NCBI GenBank assembly: GCA_902651635.1
Contig: CACRSC010001923.1
Span: forward strand, 67,072-131,071
Reading direction: 5' to 3'
From: Mastigamoeba balamuthi
Lineage: Eukaryota; Evosea; Mastigamoebida; Mastigamoebidae
DNA: 64,000 nucleotides
How positions within the stretch are numbered: position 1 is the first letter of the stretch; every line of letters starts with the position of its first letter. Below are positions 1-10,019 of the stretch, piece after piece. The notes under the pieces were generated by a model that saw only the letters and a list, made by a program, of their open reading frames with translations, was not told where the DNA came from and made no database searches. Made by a program: the position numbers and the translations under genes.

Positions 1-7
1 AGTCACA

Positions 8-943
8 GTGTTTGAGTCGTGGAGGTGCTATGAGTACTTCAACTTTGCTGCTGTGGCCCAGATACTGCTGTGGGGACTGGTCCCAGATGAGTGGCTGGAA
101 TATATGCACCTCACAGGGACAGTGCACTCACTGCTGATGAGTGGGACCATCTCAGTCAAGTGGTGGAAGGTGCTGTTGGACATCATGGGAAAGATACAGC
201 TGGAGCAACTGCAGAAAATCTGTTCAGAGAAAGCAGAGAATGGTGACACAGAGAGGAGAAGACATCCAGAGTATGACCCTTACAGGCCCTTATACTACAA
301 CCACCTCCCTTGCCACTTTTCCGACAACATAGACAGGTTTGGACCGCTTCCAGTTGTTTGCGCTCAGACACTGGAGTACATACAGGGTGTCATTGCGAAG
401 ACAGCATCGAGGAACACGTGCAATCCAGAGCTTTATGGAACCTGGATGCATACGGCCAGTACTCTGCACAGTCTAGCAGATGTCCAGCAGGGCAGAAGCA
501 CAAAGGGCATGCAGCACTTGATGGCGGCCAACTCCATTGTCTCAGAGCCCAAGAAGGCAACGTGGTACAAGTGCCTGTACTACAGTCTGCCCCTTGTGGA
601 AGGAGCAATTGCTGTCAGGCTCCTCCCGTATGAAGACAGAAAATGGTCAGAGAATCACGAGCCATTGATGAAGGATGTCTTCAAATTCGGGGAGATAAAG
701 TCTGTTCATGGCTCGGAAGTCAGACAGAATGGGACAGTCAGTGTTCTGGTGCTCAAGGTGCCTGCAAGGACTCGTCTGGGAGAACCGTTTCCCATGATGT
801 ACAGGAGCTTAACCCAAGTTGTGTGGAGTTTCTCCAGCATTCATCAAGTTGCTTGGAAGACTGTTCCCTTTGAGTCTGGTAGCTGTGCCAAACTGCAGAG
901 TGGGGCTTTCTATATCATTCCCAATCGCCACGTCCAGAAATGA
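8..943 (+). mobile_element. C-terminal part of a Tnp2/CACTA-like transposase
   Basis: An open frame of 311 codons runs in from the left edge, so the true start may lie outside the window. Around residues 95-150 it has the sequence pattern seen in cut-and-paste transposases of the Tnp2/DUF4218 (CACTA-like) kind: a run YNHLPCHFSDNIDRFGPLP followed by a conserved Glu context (TLEYIQG) and an Asn-rich stretch. In that family this part follows the catalytic core; the core itself is not visible here. No zinc finger, terminal repeat or target-site duplication can be tied to it. The base composition is lower in GC than the host genes further right. Family assignment is from motif memory only. Confidence 0.5.
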
Positions 944-1396
944 AGAACAAAGAAAGGGGGAAATGTTTGTAAAACTGGCTTCCTATTTCCTGTTCTTTGC
1001 AGAGGAAGAGGAGGTGAATATGCGCAGCTGGAGATGCTCTCCAACGACAGAGGCAATTCCAGGGGGAAGGCACCGCCTGCTGACTCTTCCAGGGGGGAAT
1101 GCTGGACTTGTTGTGCCTATCATGTCACTGATGAGGCTGATCTCCTCCAGTGCACTGGGAGTCCACTGCACACCGTACGAGTACTCGTACATCGTGCCAT
1201 CTGCTGCTGACCTCCTGACCTTGACTTCCTGTGTAAACCCCATCATACATCTTGGGGTCCTCCATTGATCTGCAGGAAGACAGAAGCAAGCCCTTGGAGA
1301 CAACGGGGAGGAATACCTCTGCATATCCGTGCCCACTGATAATCATAACTGTGATGTGGCTCTGATGCTGATCTCCAAACTCCTTCTCGATCCTGT

Positions 1397-1735
1397 TCAT
1401 TGTCTCCGTGATTCCTGTATATAAATATTAGATGTAGCACAATGATAACTGATAAATAACAGAACAGTCATACCCTGAAAGGGAATACACAGCGCACAGT
1501 TGTGGCACTGGGCAGGGTTGTTAAACCCTATCATGTGGCACAGAGTGTTCCTGTACAGCTTTCTCTTGGTGAACCAATCTGTCTCAGCAACAACAATGAC
1601 GTCTGTTGCTGCTGGACAGATAACTCGTCTATGCCTAGCAATGCTGCCTGCAATGATAGGCTCGCCACACTTACACATGCAGCACAGTACTTTGCTGCAT
1701 GCAAAGCAGGCCCATGGCCTGATCATTTTTGTTAG
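1397..1735 (-). mobile_element. Cys/His-rich transposon-like ORF fragment
   Basis: A 109-codon minus-strand frame begins with a cysteine cluster (CFACSKVLCCMCKCGEPI) followed by a His (IARHR). This resembles the CxxC...CxCG...H zinc-finger head common at the N-terminus of CACTA-like transposon proteins. It faces the transposase fragment at 8-943, so the two do not form one intact unit. Further minus-strand frames at about 983-1400 and 1903-2088 may be decayed exons of the same element. I could not recognise them. Confidence 0.25.
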
Positions 1736-2267
1736 ATAATCACATTACAAATCAACGTACCATGCTGCGTCCCTCGCCATCTGAGGTCCACCTGGCTGAT
1801 TCGTTTGACAGCTGCTGTTCTGGCACAGCAGATAGAACGGGGGTCTGTGTCCCTGTTCTTTCCTGTTGGTGGGTATTGTTAGTGGGGGAACATCATAAAA
1901 ACTCACTTGGGGACATTGCTGGATCTCTCTGCTGAACTCTCTCCAGCACTCAGAAGGGCTGCCATTTCAGCCCTGTACGAGAAGGTTGTGGAGGAGCTAA
2001 TCAGCTCCTCGTCCTCCTTCGAAAGAAGCTCAGCACTGTATACCTCAATGTCAGTACAGAGACTCCAATGAAAGATATTGATAAGCACAGTGGACCATGG
2101 GTGACGAGGTAGTGATGGCTGGATTCCATTGGTCCTGGTACTGCTGCTGGTGCTGGTGCTGTGGCATGGACAGCAGGTACGGCACCTGAAGGTACAGAGT
2201 CCCTCATGAACCCACGCACAAAGAACTTGTGTGAGGTGATATGAACCTCCAACAGAAATCTACTGTT

Positions 2268-2560
2268 GTGGTGTGACATGCATCTGCTACAGTGTGTAGC
2301 AGACCCTTTGCTACACACTGTAGCGGCACTATATGTGAAGCAGCACATAGTGGAACACGCTATAGTGTGTTCTGCTTTGCGCCGCTACATTGCTACTTCT
2401 GCTACAGTGCATAGTGGACCCTTCACTACACACTGTAGCGGCACTATATGTGTAGCAGTGCATAGCGGAATGCGCTATAGCATGTTTCGCTATGTGCTGC
2501 TACATTACTACTTCTGCTACAGTGTGTAGTGGACCCTCCACTATGCACTGTTATGGAAGT
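2268..2560. repeat. Left palindromic minisatellite array
   Basis: About 2.3 tandem copies of a unit of roughly 134 bases. Each unit is built from short inverted repeats of the type CTACAGTGTGTAGC / GCTACACACTGTAG. The same vocabulary (CTAC-GCACTGTAG-CGGACC) recurs at 4128-4556, so the two arrays appear to bracket the 2590-4100 gene-like region. Confidence 0.8.
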
Positions 2561-2589
2561 ATAAACCGATTTCTCCTGCTCTAACACTA

Positions 2590-3730
2590 ATCCCTATAAT
2601 GTTATTTGTGTGCTTTTTATTCTTCACAAAACGAGCTGCCCCAAGCCAAAAGCACAGAGCACCAGCTCTCGTGTGGCAGAGAGCAAGAAGAAGAAGAAGG
2701 ACAAGAAACAGAGGACCAAGGGCTGCACTGGGCCTATCATCACCATCATCCTGCCACCACCTGTCCTTGAACCCAAGGCAATGTCTGTGACAGGAGGTAT
2801 GTAGAACTCTGTGACTCTTTTCCCCTCTAACACTTTCCCTCTCTAACACTTTTCCCTTAAACATATAGGAGGTGCTGCTTCTGCTGTGTCAGCCAGCGAG
2901 CCCGATCTCTCCAGTGATGAGAAGCACCAGATCAGCAGCGAGGAGTACAGGGGGGTGCCCACCAGGGCACATGATGAAGCAGCAGCAGTAGAGGAACATG
3001 CAGCAGCACAGGAGCAGCAGCACATCACGAACATGATGGGAAGGGCATGTGAGCTGCTGGCCCCCTTCAACCTCGAGCTGTCTTCGTAGCAGGCTGCCCA
3101 GCTCTGCACGTTTGGAGATGTCAGGGCCTCAGGCATCAAGGGCCTGCTGATTCTCAACACCACCACATTCCGTGAACTGATAAACCAGTAGGTCCCTTCT
3201 CTCTTCTTTTTCTCTTGAAAACACTCTAACATATATGTTTCAAACAAAAAAGGTTGGACGTGCTGCAGCAGAGGGTGGACTCCAGCAGGCAGGCAAGGGA
3301 TTTGACCCTCAGGGAGAAGATCATGATCAGCTTTCCCGGTATGTGCCCTTTTTTTCCCGAGGTTTGACACTTACTGCTTACACAGTCCCTGGATTGGGCA
3401 ACCTCCCTCCCGAGAGTGGCCCTTTCTTCAGTGCTCTGTCTGCGATAATGGCTCGGCCCATTGTTGCACAGATAGAGCAGTGGACAAAGGCCAACTACGC
3501 TCCACTGTTCAAGGACCATCCTGAGTGAAAGTGTGGTTTTCATGAAAATTGTTTTTCTAATACTAACCATTAACAGGGCAAACGTCCAGATGCACTTCGA
3601 TGATATCATTTAGGCAGTCTGGCCTCCCAAGTTCATCACGTTCTTCGCAGAGAACCCCACTGTTCACAAGGGGGTCTGTGAGCACATCCAGGCTGTCTGG
3701 TGGAACCAGCACTCCAATGAGTCATGAGTT
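2590..3730 (+). pseudogene. Decayed multi-exon gene inside the palindromic arrays
   Basis: Several short coding stretches are separated by AT-rich introns with textbook ends: gtatgtag...acatatag at about 2799-2868, gtaggtcc...aaaaaag at about 3190-3251, gtatgtg...cacag at about 3340-3382, and gtgaaagtg...taacag at about 3527-3576. Readable pieces include a Lys-rich stretch (ESKKKKKDKKQRTK), an acidic/Gln-rich stretch near 2886-3060 and later WTKANYAPLFKDHPE. In-frame stops near 3088 and 3612 suggest it is no longer functional. The intron ends differ from the GTRCGY sites of the host genes, which suggests a different origin. I do not recognise the protein. Confidence 0.4.
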
Positions 3731-4127
3731 CTTCCCTTTCTTTCCTTTTTGATGACTAACAATTTCTACAGGAGGGGCAGAGTGAGCTCATCCTGTGCAG
3801 AGTCCCCACACATGACAAGGGCCAAGAGACCCAGGCACAGCACAATGCACACCAGCTCTCAGGCTGTTCTTGAGGCCATGGACCTCATGGAGGAGACCAC
3901 ACATGGCACTGAGACTGCAGCAGCTGCTGCTGCTCCTGCAGCTGCAGCAGGGTTCCATGCCATACACTGAATTTCCTTTTCTGTTCATTATGAACAGACT
4001 CTCTCCCAGTTTGAAGCTGCCTGCTCCCTCTCTCATAATGACACCAAAAACAATAATTGATCAATTCAATTTCATTTCATATGTATTGCAATTAATTCAG
4101 GGAAGGAGGACAGCCTAGTCTGTAGTG
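3731..4127. other. Unassigned interval inside the bracketed block
   Basis: Contains a short Ala-rich plus-strand frame with a CAG/CTG-rich run near 3916-3952 and then AT-rich sequence. No gene is supported. Confidence 0.3.
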
Positions 4128-4556
4128 AATGGTTCTGCTACATACTGTAGCGGACCCTGCGTAGCAGTGCGTAGTGGCGGACTGTGTAGCAGTGCATAGC
4201 AGATGGTAGAACTACGCACTGCTACACACCCTCCACTATGCACTGTAGTGGACCCTGCATAGCAGCATGTAGCGAAGGCCTGCGTAGTGGTGCGTAGCGA
4301 ATGGTAGAACTACATGCCACTACACACTCTCCACTATGCACTGTAGTGGACCTTATGTAGTGGTGTGTAGCAAGGGCCTGCATAGTGGTGCATAGCGAAT
4401 GGTAGAACTACGTGCTGCTACTGCTATGCACCCTCCGCTACGCACTGTAGCAGACCTTACATAGCAGCGCATAGCAAAGGCCTGCGTAGTGATGTGTAGT
4501 TCGATCATTCACTACACATCACTACGCAAGCCTCCACTACGCGCTGCAACATGCTT
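4128..4556. repeat. Right palindromic minisatellite array
   Basis: Three to four diverged copies of a unit of about 107 bases, again made of short inverted repeats (CTACGCACTGTAGCGG-type arms; GAATGGTAGAACTAC recurs at intervals). It matches the left array in motif vocabulary but not in unit length. Confidence 0.8.
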
Positions 4557-5272
4557 GACGTGGCTCTGCAGGAATGCACAAAAGTAACAGTGCTTATCAT
4601 ACACACACACCAAGAAATCTCTCTTTCTATGTTGTGTTGTCTGAAGAGCAAAACACAGGACTTGTGTGTTGTGATCGCCATGCCCATAACCCCCCTGAGG
4701 TGTTTTGGTAGAGACCTTACACTATTGGAAGTGTGCCTGGGGCACTTTTTCCTCAACAGAGATATTTCCGGGTGCGTTTTATGTTTGCAGGGCTTTTGGC
4801 GCACTTGACTGGGTGGAGTAATAGAATAGCCTGTGCTGTTTCTTCTGGGGGTCATAGAGAACAGTCTGTGCTATGGTGGCTGCCGGGCAGCATTCAGAAG
4901 GTACACAACTGTCTAGGACAAACACACAGCGGAGAGTTAACTTAGACTCTTGTTGTCAACGTTGTTGGAAGACCATGTGGTGGTGGTGGGGAGAGGGGGT
5001 ATAAGGAGAGGCGAACTAGTACTTGCTTAGGCTAACCGGAACACAACTGATACTGACCATACTGACAACCGACCTGTACACCATCGGCCAGAGCGCCGCA
5101 GGGGCTCTCTCCCCCCGCTGCAGCCCCCCGCCTGCGGGGCGGCCGGGGCCAGAGGCAGCGGTGTCTACCGTGCCTCCCCCGCAGCCGCCCCGCACGGGGG
5201 CCTCCGCAGCCGCGCGCACGAGAGAGAAGCCCCTCCGGAGGCTCCGTGGGGTTATTTTCCGACTTGGTTTTT
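4557..5272. other. Unassigned interval
   Basis: AT-richer sequence to about 5020, then a sharp rise in GC where the 3' flank of the poly-Gln gene begins. The open frames here are short and unsupported. Confidence 0.3.
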
Positions 5273-5298
5273 TCACGGCCAGAAGAGCCCGGCGGGCA

Positions 5299-5330
<32 letters not shown>

Positions 5331-6862
5331 GGCCCCAGCGCCAGCACCGGCGCGAAGGCCCTGCCGGCCTGCCCGACAGCCGCGCGCACGCGGCCAGCGC
5401 CGAAGCCGTCGCGGAGGGCGGCGAGGACGTCGGGGAAGCCCTCGACCTCTTCCTCGGCCTTGCGCTCGAGGGCCGCGAGGGCGCTGGCCGCGTCGGGCGC
5501 AGCGGCGATGCCCTGCATGACGGCGAGGTGGTCGCGCGGGAAGAGCTCGTGGACGTCGAGCACGAGGGTGATGGCCGAGCGCAGGTCGCCCCTGCCGAGC
5601 GCAGCGCCCACGCGCCTCGCGGCCTCGACCTTCTCGGCGGCCGCAAAAGTCCGCGGGCGCTTGTTGCTCGCCAGCGCCGCCACCGCCGCCGCCGCCGACG
5701 CCAGCGACGCGTACGGCGACGTGGGCAGGGGCGGGGGCGAGTCCACCAGCGGCGGCGTCGACGTGGCCTGCGCCAGCGCCGCGTGCGGGAGCTCCGCCGG
5801 AGTCGACGACGACGACGAGGGCGACGCCGACGGCGACGAGGGCGATGACGTGGGCTGCTGCTGCTGCTGGTGCTGCTGCTGGTCGGCAGAGGGGAGGGCG
5901 AGGCCCGAGACGTCGACGAGGGACTCGTGGAACCAGCGGCGCTGGGTCTCGCGGACGAGGAGCTCGTAGGCGTAGACGGTCCGCGAGGGCTTGCGCGTCC
6001 CGGGCTTGGTCGCCTCCACGCGGCACCGCCCGATGCGGTTCACCGGGCACGACCTCCCCTGCGCCTTGATCGTCGCGAACACGCCGTCCCCGCACACTGC
6101 GGTGGGGCTGTCAGTCAGGAGGGGCTGCGGGGGGGCGCTGAGAAGTGCAGAGGGCCGTTGGGAGTCGGGCGGGTGGGCGTCGGGTGTTGGGAAAAAGAGG
6201 GGGCACAGTGCACGCAGGACAGCGCGTGTCTGCCCGGGCGTCGGGAAAAGTGCACGTGGCCGTTCGGGGGGTGCGGGGTGTGGGCACGGGGTGTGTGCGC
6301 TGCAACGGTGCACGGGGTGCACTCACAGGCACGAACGACGAGGGGGGTACAAAACAGAGGCACACAACGGGCAACAGCGGGGGCAGATCGCAGTGCGGGG
6401 GGTCTGAATGGTGGGGGCCCGCGTGGCAGTTGAACCCATCAGATGCCCGGTGAGCGGCGGCGGGGGCCGAGTGGGGGGGCACGCGCGCGGGGGGGACGGG
6501 GGGGCGGGGGGAGGCGCGGGGCGGCCGGCGGGACAAGGGGCACAGTGCCGCCGGGCGATGACGTGGAGGTGCAGCACAGGGCGTTGGAAAACCGCAGGAA
6601 AAGGGACCAGTGTGATGGTGCTGAACAAAGTCGCAACCGCGAGCCTTCACGAGTGTTCTCTCCCGCAGCCCACCGCACGCAAAAAATCAACCCGCAAGGC
6701 TGCGCCGGAGGCTTGGAAGAAGAGGGGGTGTGTGAGAGAAGGGGGACACGGACCATACTCGACAGAGACGGTGCGCCTCTGGATAGTGTCGTCGGGCCAG
6801 TTGATGCACTGGAAGGGGACGACCTCGTCGCCACGCAGAGCGGACCTCCGGACGATCGACAT
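5273..6862 (-). CDS. Hypothetical poly-Gln protein, two exons
   Basis: I do not recognise this protein. The proposed start is the ATG at 6862; exon 1 (6862-6754) reads MSIVRRSALRGDEVVPFQ... Exon 2 (6096-5273) continues in frame as VCGDGVFATIKAQGRSCPVN. The proposed intron 6753-6097 begins gtccgt and ends cgcag. Exon 2 first encodes a compact basic/aromatic segment (about 70 residues, ending RRWFHESLVDVSG). Next comes Gln-rich sequence (about 5859-5880), Ser/Pro/Ala-rich sequence, a helical Ala/Glu-rich segment (LERKAEEEVEGFPDVLAALR) and a C-terminal poly-Gln run encoded by CTG/CAG repeats at about 5299-5332, before GLFWP and the stop. The intron is long (657 nt) for this genome, so an exon could be missing. 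Low-complexity composition suggests a nuclear or regulatory protein, but that is inference. Confidence 0.45.
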
Positions 6863-9800
6863 CTGCACACGGGGGGAAAGGGGGCGCACGAGAGCGCGAG
6901 CCGGGGGGGAGGGGAGGGCTGTTGAGGATATGGGGGGTGGAGGGAAGGCGCAGGAGGTGCAGGGGCTGGGGGCTCACGCTTGGAGGAGAACGCGTTTGTT
7001 TTGGGGCGGCAGAAAGGCGAGGGTGTTGTGTCTCGCTGGTTAAGATAATTATAATAAAAGAAAAAACCGACTAGTCTGCTCGGGCTGTTCCTTCTTCTCC
7101 CGCACGAGCCTTTCAACCACTGCAAAAGAGATAGAAAAATGGGGGGTAGGCGAGGCCACCTGCGGCATCACATTTCCACCTCTTTCTTCTTTAACACACT
7201 TTTCCTTGCACCGACGACGCTCTCTGGCGGTTATTTGGACCCCCACGGCCCAGCACTCTGCCTCTGCCTCTCCCGCCCCTCGCCGCGCCCCGCTACCCCC
7301 AGGCGCCCCCGTGCAGCGCACTCGGCAGGTGCTCCTGTCCCTCTTGCCGATGCCCGAAATGGGACGATTGCAAGCCCGCAGAGCGAATTCCGCCTGCACG
7401 CGAAGTGCATGCGGGTTTTGGGTGCGGGACGGCTCAGGAGGTGCGGGGTTGTGGGCTGTGTCGGAAAAATCGTTAAAATTCGGCCCCGCTGTCCCGAGGA
7501 GAGCCTCTCACTCCCCGGCGCCACGCGGGGCCCCGCCCCCCGCACGTGCTCTGCCTGGCCTGGGCGGGCTCGGCGGGCGCGGAGGGCCCTGGCGGCCCCG
7601 GGGGCACCTGCACTGCACCTCCCCAGCGGAGCCTTGACCGGTCAGAACGCAGTGGACTTGCTCCCCAAACCAGTCATACAGTTGCTTTCGCCCCTACCGC
7701 CGCCACGCGAGGCCGCCTCCCGGAGCACGCTCGAGCAACTCGCCACCACCCCGCCGTCGCGCACTGCCCGGCGGAGCGCGGACCCCGTGCCCATACCCAA
7801 AAACAGGGGCGTTGGGGAAAAGTTGATGTTGAGAAATTCTCTTCGCGAAGGGCCCTGTGCGGACGTGTGGCGCCTGTCAGGGTCGCCTGTTGTCGGTAAA
7901 CGCACCTCGCCGTGCGCATGCTTCGGTCGCGTGCGGGCGCCGCAGCGGTCGCTGCTGACAGGCCGCTGGGGGCCGTGCGTCCGGCTGCCGCCTGCTGGAC
8001 AGTCGAAAGACCCCCACCCACAAAATTCGCACGGAGAACAACATCTTGGGGCACGTGGCCCCCTGCTACCTCCCCAGACCCTTCCTGCTCGCGTGCCGCA
8101 TCCCCGCAGACGTCCCACTGCCTGCTCTCCATGTGTCCGACGCTCCGTGCCTTCCGTGAACGCGCGGCGCTCCTCGCACCGGAAGCACACTGTGCCCTCT
8201 CCAAATCCCGCGCCGCCCAAAAACGAAACCCGACGCAAACCAAAGGAGCAAGAGCCGCATACCGGACACGGCTCGATCGCGGCGGTCCTCCCTGAGCGCG
8301 GTGGAATGCGGTCTGCGTTGGGGGACCGAGACGGGAAGAACACAGGACACCGCCGTCACACAGGGAACAAAATGCGCCCGAGAAAAGTCCCCCGAGGGGA
8401 AAGCGTCGCCGCACGCGTCCTGGGAGGCGCCACGTGGCTCGCAGGGCACCCACGCGAACCCCCGGGAGGCGGGAGCGACGCCACCGTGCGGAAGCGGGCG
8501 CGGAGCCGGGCGGCAAGGACGCAGAGGGGCCACGAGATGCCACACCTCCACACCCCAAATGCTGTCATACTGTTCAGCACACAGAGGGACACACACCGCT
8601 TTCCTGACCCCCCTGACCCCCTGCTGCCTCTGGGGGTACCATTACCCCCGCCGGAACTTTCTGCAGGGCTTGCGCAACGCCCGAGAGAGCACTGCAGGGC
8701 ACAGGCGGCGCACCACACTTTGCTTCTTTCAGTGGGTGCTCCCGTTGTTGCTCGCTGCTGCGACGCCCTCTGGTGAGCACCCAGGCGTCAGGCAGGAAGT
8801 AGGCACCACACGGCGCGGCTGCGGTGGTGCGGCATGGCGCGGGTGGGGCAGCAGAGCCGGAAGCCCGAGGGTCAAATTCAACTGAACAGTAAAAGTGACC
8901 CAAACCCCTGCGGGCACCGCAGAAGTCATAACGGTATGCACGTTCTGCTCGCGCAGCCCAGCCGATCCCCTCGTGCCTGCCCCTCGACCCTCTCTGGGGG
9001 GCGTGGGAGTCGGCGGGGGTCCGTTACGATAACAGGGCGACTGAGGAGCGCAGCAGAACAACAAAAAACAACCCAGTCGGGAAAAACAAACTGCCGACCC
9101 CGCAGCAGCGAGCACAGAACGCGCAGCCTGCGCACAGCGCACCCCCAGCACGCCCCCAGCCTGCCCGGCGAGGGAGGGCCCCCGCCCTGCACGCCCTGGG
9201 CAGCGCAGAGCTCAGCATCGCAGCACAGAGGCCCCGGGGCCCTCGACGTCGCCCACCGCTGACATCCCCGAGCCTGCAGACACGGCGACCCCCGCGGAGG
9301 CATGCGTGCCAGGGCCCTGGGCGTGCCAGGGCGGCGCCACGAGACGTCCCCGGTCGGGGGAGCTGCGAGCGGTGCAGATATTTCGTGCGAGGCTTGCAGG
9401 GAAGATATCTGGGTCTGCACTGCAAGGAGCGCGAGCGCAGCGGAAGGGGGACACTCGATGGTGCCCACGCCCTCGGCGGGACGGAGGGGCGGGGGCCACG
9501 CGGGGAGCGCGCGGTGGGGAAGCGGAAGCAGAGGTGCAACGAGGTGCACTGCCGATGCCCGCGGAAAAAGCGTGTTGCCCGCCACGGAAGCGACACGGAA
9601 ATACGTCGCATCAACAGCGCAACTGCTCACCTTTTCCCGCGGCCCGCCGCCTGCGGGGGGGGAGGGGGGGGCAGCGGTTACCGCTGAGCTCGGCGGGCAC
9701 CGCGAGCGCCGGCTGGGGGTGGGGGCGCACGGCGGGAAATCGGGGGCTGTCGGATTTCCCCGAGGCCCCCATTAGGAAGGCAGAAAAACGGATGGAAATG

Positions 9801-10019
9801 GGCATAATCCGCTGGAAAAACAGCTTCCATCGAAGCCCCTGGAAAAAGGTGTGGACAATTATCTCAAGATATCGGTCCCGAAATCTCGGGGGACAGGAGC
9901 AACTGTTGCGTGTTCCTGACCCCCAGGGCAGTGCACCTCCACCGCAGGCACACGCCAGCCGCTGTGTGCAGCACGAATAAATGAGGCGTCTATTTACCAT
10001 CCAGGGGCTCTCTTGCTGC
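6863..10019. other. GC-rich interval without a supported gene
   Basis: All six frames stay open for long stretches (for example a 545-codon plus frame at 7139-8776) because GC-rich sequence has few stops. The translations are Pro/Arg/Ala-rich, lack any recognisable domain, and overlapping antisense frames look equally good. Poly-G/poly-C runs are common. It may hold UTRs, promoters or an unrecognised RNA; I can support nothing specific. Confidence 0.35.

Noticed and set aside
1125-1400. Minus-strand IISGHGYAEVF as a possible caspase-like His motif
   Set aside because: No matching Cys motif or surrounding fold; it sits in decayed transposon DNA.
7139-8776. 545-codon plus-strand open frame
   Set aside because: GC-rich, Pro/Arg-rich, no domain, and antisense frames in the same interval are equally open; best explained by few stop codons in GC-rich DNA.
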